Assembly (NCBI GenBank): GCA_017941035.1
Contig: JAGAXG010000008.1
Coordinates: 1-64,000 of the forward strand
Length of the DNA: 64,000 bases
Direction of reading: 5' to 3'
Source: a bacterium
GTDB lineage: Bacteria > Cyanobacteriota > Vampirovibrionia > Gastranaerophilales > Gastranaerophilaceae
Shown here: one piece after another, positions 62,374-64,000 of the stretch
How positions within the stretch are numbered: the stretch's first letter is position 1
How the letters are laid out: every line of letters starts with the position of its first letter
Position numbers and translations under genes: made by a program
Notes under the pieces: model-generated
The model's database searches: none
What the model saw: the letters and a program-made list of their open reading frames with translations, nothing else
Told to the model about the DNA's origin: nothing

Positions 62374-63084
62374 TTGAAATATAAAAGAATACTATTAAAA
62401 ATTAGCGGAGAAGCGCTATTAGGAAATCAACAATTCGGAATTGCACCTGAACCTGTCCAAATGATGGCTTCTGAAATAAAAAAGGCACTTGATATGGGTG
62501 CTCAAGTAGCTGTTGTGGTTGGTGGGGGAAATATTTTCCGAGGGATGAAAAATAGCGCAAAGATAGGCCTTGACAGAGCAACAGGTGACTATGTCGGAAT
62601 GCTTGCAACTGTTATGAACGCAATTACACTACAAAGTGCATTACATCAAATAGGTGTCCAATGTCGTGTTCAAACAGCAATTGCAATGAATCAAATTGCA
62701 GAACCATATATTCGCCATCGTGCAATTCGCCATCTTGAAAAGGGACGTGTTGTGATTTTTGCTTCAGGAACAGGCAACCCTTTTTTCACAACGGATACCG
62801 CTTCAGCTTTGCGTGCATCAGAAATTAACGCAGAAGCTATGCTTATGGCAAAAAATGGGATTGACGGAGTGTATACTGCGGACCCTAAATCAGATCCTAG
62901 TGCTAAAAAATTAGATGAAATGACTTATGATGATATTATTAAAAATGGTTTAAAAGTTATGGATACATCAGCGTGTGATTTGTGCAAAAACAATAATATA
63001 CCAATCATTGTTTTTGATTTCAAAAAAGAAAATGGTATCACAGATATTCTTAACGGTAAAAAACTTGGAACATACATAAATTAG
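62374..63084 (+). CDS. pyrH: UMP kinase
   Basis: Phosphorylates UMP to UDP. The 236-residue hexameric-type kinase begins MKYKRILLKISGEALLG, then AQVAVVVGGGNIFRG, DYVGMLATVMNAITLQSALH and DGVYTADPKSDPSAKKLDEM. It starts with TTG at 62374, decided by the AAGGGAG ribosome site and by alignment of MKYKR to the family start. It begins the pyrH-frr-cdsA order common in bacteria including cyanobacteria. Confidence 0.96.
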   Translation: MKYKRILLKISGEALLGNQQFGIAPEPVQMMASEIKKALDMGAQVAVVVGGGNIFRGMKNSAKIGLDRATGDYVGMLATVMNAITLQSALHQIGVQCRVQTAIAMNQIAEPYIRHRAIRHLEKGRVVIFASGTGNPFFTTDTASALRASEINAEAMLMAKNGIDGVYTADPKSDPSAKKLDEMTYDDIIKNGLKVMDTSACDLCKNNNIPIIVFDFKKENGITDILNGKKLGTYIN

Positions 63085-63101
63085 AAATGAGGGAACAAAA
63101 T

Positions 63102-63668
63102 ATGTCTGAAGCTTTAGATGAATTATTTTTATTCGGTGAAGAAAAAATGGAAAAATGTATTTCGCAGTTACAGAAAGAATTTGCAACAATTCGTTCTGGT
63201 CGTGCAAATCCTGCGATATTAGATAAAGTTATTGTTGAATACTATGGAGCCCCTACACCTTTAAGACAAATGTCACAGGTCTCTGTTCAAGACGGGACAA
63301 CACTTGTTATTACACCTTATGACAAATCAATCATGAAAGAAATTGAAAAAGCCATTATAAAAGCGGAAATAGGTATCACTCCAAATTCTGATGGCGTGTG
63401 TATAAGACTTCCATTTCCTCCGTTAACAGAAGACAGACGTCGTGAAATTGCAAAAGACGTTAAAAGAATCGGAGAAGATTCTAAAGTTGCTATAAGAAAT
63501 GTCCGCAGAGACATGGTTGATAAATTAAAAAAGATTGAAAAAGACGAAAATCTTCCTGAAGATGTAACAAAAGATAATCAAGATAAAATTCAAAAATTAA
63601 CTGACAAATATATAGCAAATATTGATAAAGCAATAGAAACTAAAGAAAAAGAGGTTATGACTGTATAA
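63102..63668 (+). CDS. frr: Ribosome recycling factor
   Basis: Splits post-termination ribosomes together with EF-G. The 188 residues include FATIRSGRANPAILDKVIVE, YYGAPTPLRQMSQVSVQDGT, IRLPFPPLTEDRRREIAKDV and KDNQDKIQKLTDKYIANIDK, all characteristic. I chose the ATG at 63102 because GAGGGA lies about 7 nt before it; the ATG at 63087 is only 2 nt past pyrH. Its stop overlaps the cdsA ATG (TAATG). Confidence 0.97.
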   Translation: MSEALDELFLFGEEKMEKCISQLQKEFATIRSGRANPAILDKVIVEYYGAPTPLRQMSQVSVQDGTTLVITPYDKSIMKEIEKAIIKAEIGITPNSDGVCIRLPFPPLTEDRRREIAKDVKRIGEDSKVAIRNVRRDMVDKLKKIEKDENLPEDVTKDNQDKIQKLTDKYIANIDKAIETKEKEVMTV

Positions 63669-64000
63669 TGATTAACCTTGGGCTAAATAAAAATGCGACA
63701 AGAATGCTTACAGGCTTTATTTTGGGCACAATAGTTCTTTTATGTATTGTTGCTGGCGGTTATGAACTATTAGGGTTGCTGGCTGTTGTTCTTGCCTTTG
63801 CGTCAAAAGAATACGTAAAAATTCTTAATCATAAAGGTTTTTACCCAAGTTTAAAAGTTATTTATTTTACAGAGGCTATTCTTGCAATGGTCGTTTATTT
63901 TCACAGACTTGATTTAGTTGCAGTTACATTGACAATTTGTGCAATGTGCTCATTTATGTGGGTGCTTTTTGTCGGTAGACAGCCTTATATTGCTAATGTT
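63668..64000 (+). CDS. cdsA: Phosphatidate cytidylyltransferase, N-terminal part (runs off window)
   Basis: Makes CDP-diacylglycerol for phospholipid synthesis. The first 111 codons are present and open to the window end. Membrane helices are visible (MLTGFILGTIVLLCIVAG, LLGLLAVVLAFASKEYV, LVAVTLTICAMCSFMWV). The MIN-x-x-x-NK-x-A-T-R-x-L-T-G-F start and the position after frr support the call; the diagnostic C-terminal CDP-alcohol motif is outside the window. The ATG overlaps the frr stop. Confidence 0.8.
   Translation, partial: MINLGLNKNATRMLTGFILGTIVLLCIVAGGYELLGLLAVVLAFASKEYVKILNHKGFYPSLKVIYFTEAILAMVVYFHRLDLVAVTLTICAMCSFMWVLFVGRQPYIANV

Overview
The window is visibly AT-rich DNA from a diderm bacterium. 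It most resembles the non-photosynthetic sister lineage of Cyanobacteria (Vampirovibrionia/Melainabacteria, Gastranaerophilales-like gut organisms). This placement is an inference from several points. The ATP synthase alpha and gamma genes are adjacent with no beta gene after gamma, as in the two-cluster cyanobacterial layout. There is a plant/cyanobacterial-style glgC, an RqcH homologue, full three-module NifU with NifS, Kdo synthesis and AsmA-type proteins (so an outer membrane), a B12-dependent ribonucleotide reductase, and many lineage-restricted membrane proteins with an N-terminal N-x-[FY]-x-G type motif. No 16S rRNA is present, so the placement is not proven.

Layout. 1-259 is a near-perfect fold-back palindrome overlying the 3' part of atpA, probably a contig-end artefact. 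0.1-6 kb: atpA-atpG, nifU-nifS, pnp. 6-17 kb: a GNAT protein, a CHAP hydrolase between two tRNA-Arg genes, an LCP cell-wall ligase, two large tandem paralogous membrane proteins, a secreted repeat protein and a 1197-residue AsmA-like protein. 17-31 kb: RNA and translation genes (cca, rsmE, rqcH, aspS, mnmG, mtaB), a formyltransferase-like protein, glgC and three membrane proteins. 31-37 kb: ECF sigma/anti-sigma pair, TPR-NHL protein, 4-alpha-glucanotransferase, tRNA-Lys, a decayed pilin-like pseudogene, glnA, panD. 37-47 kb: CopG regulator, a nanE-ROK-UbiA operon, an XRE regulator, an Orn/Lys/Arg decarboxylase-like enzyme with a PilZ protein behind a structured leader, small membrane proteins, a PfkB kinase and an orphan leuC. 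47-52 kb: a three-gene operon of a GH13 amylase and two lineage-type membrane proteins. 52-57 kb: uppP-queD-kdsC-kdsD and nrdJ. 57-64 kb: peptide-type ABC transporter (binding protein and two permeases, no ATPase), AbrB-like regulator, MgtC, then pyrH-frr-cdsA.

How it fits together. Glycogen or alpha-glucan metabolism recurs (glgC, malQ-like, GH13 amylase). Envelope building (Kdo, UppP, LCP, AsmA, CHAP, CdsA) and tRNA modification or maturation are well represented. None of the three tRNA genes encodes CCA, which fits the cca gene here. 

The least explained content is a set of about eight multi-pass or hydrophobic proteins without recognised function. Several share a short N-terminal motif that also occurs on a GH13 enzyme and a GNAT enzyme lacking signal peptides. 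A second regularity is a -10 box exactly 6 nt upstream of the ATG in at least six genes, which predicts leaderless mRNAs and decides several start codons.
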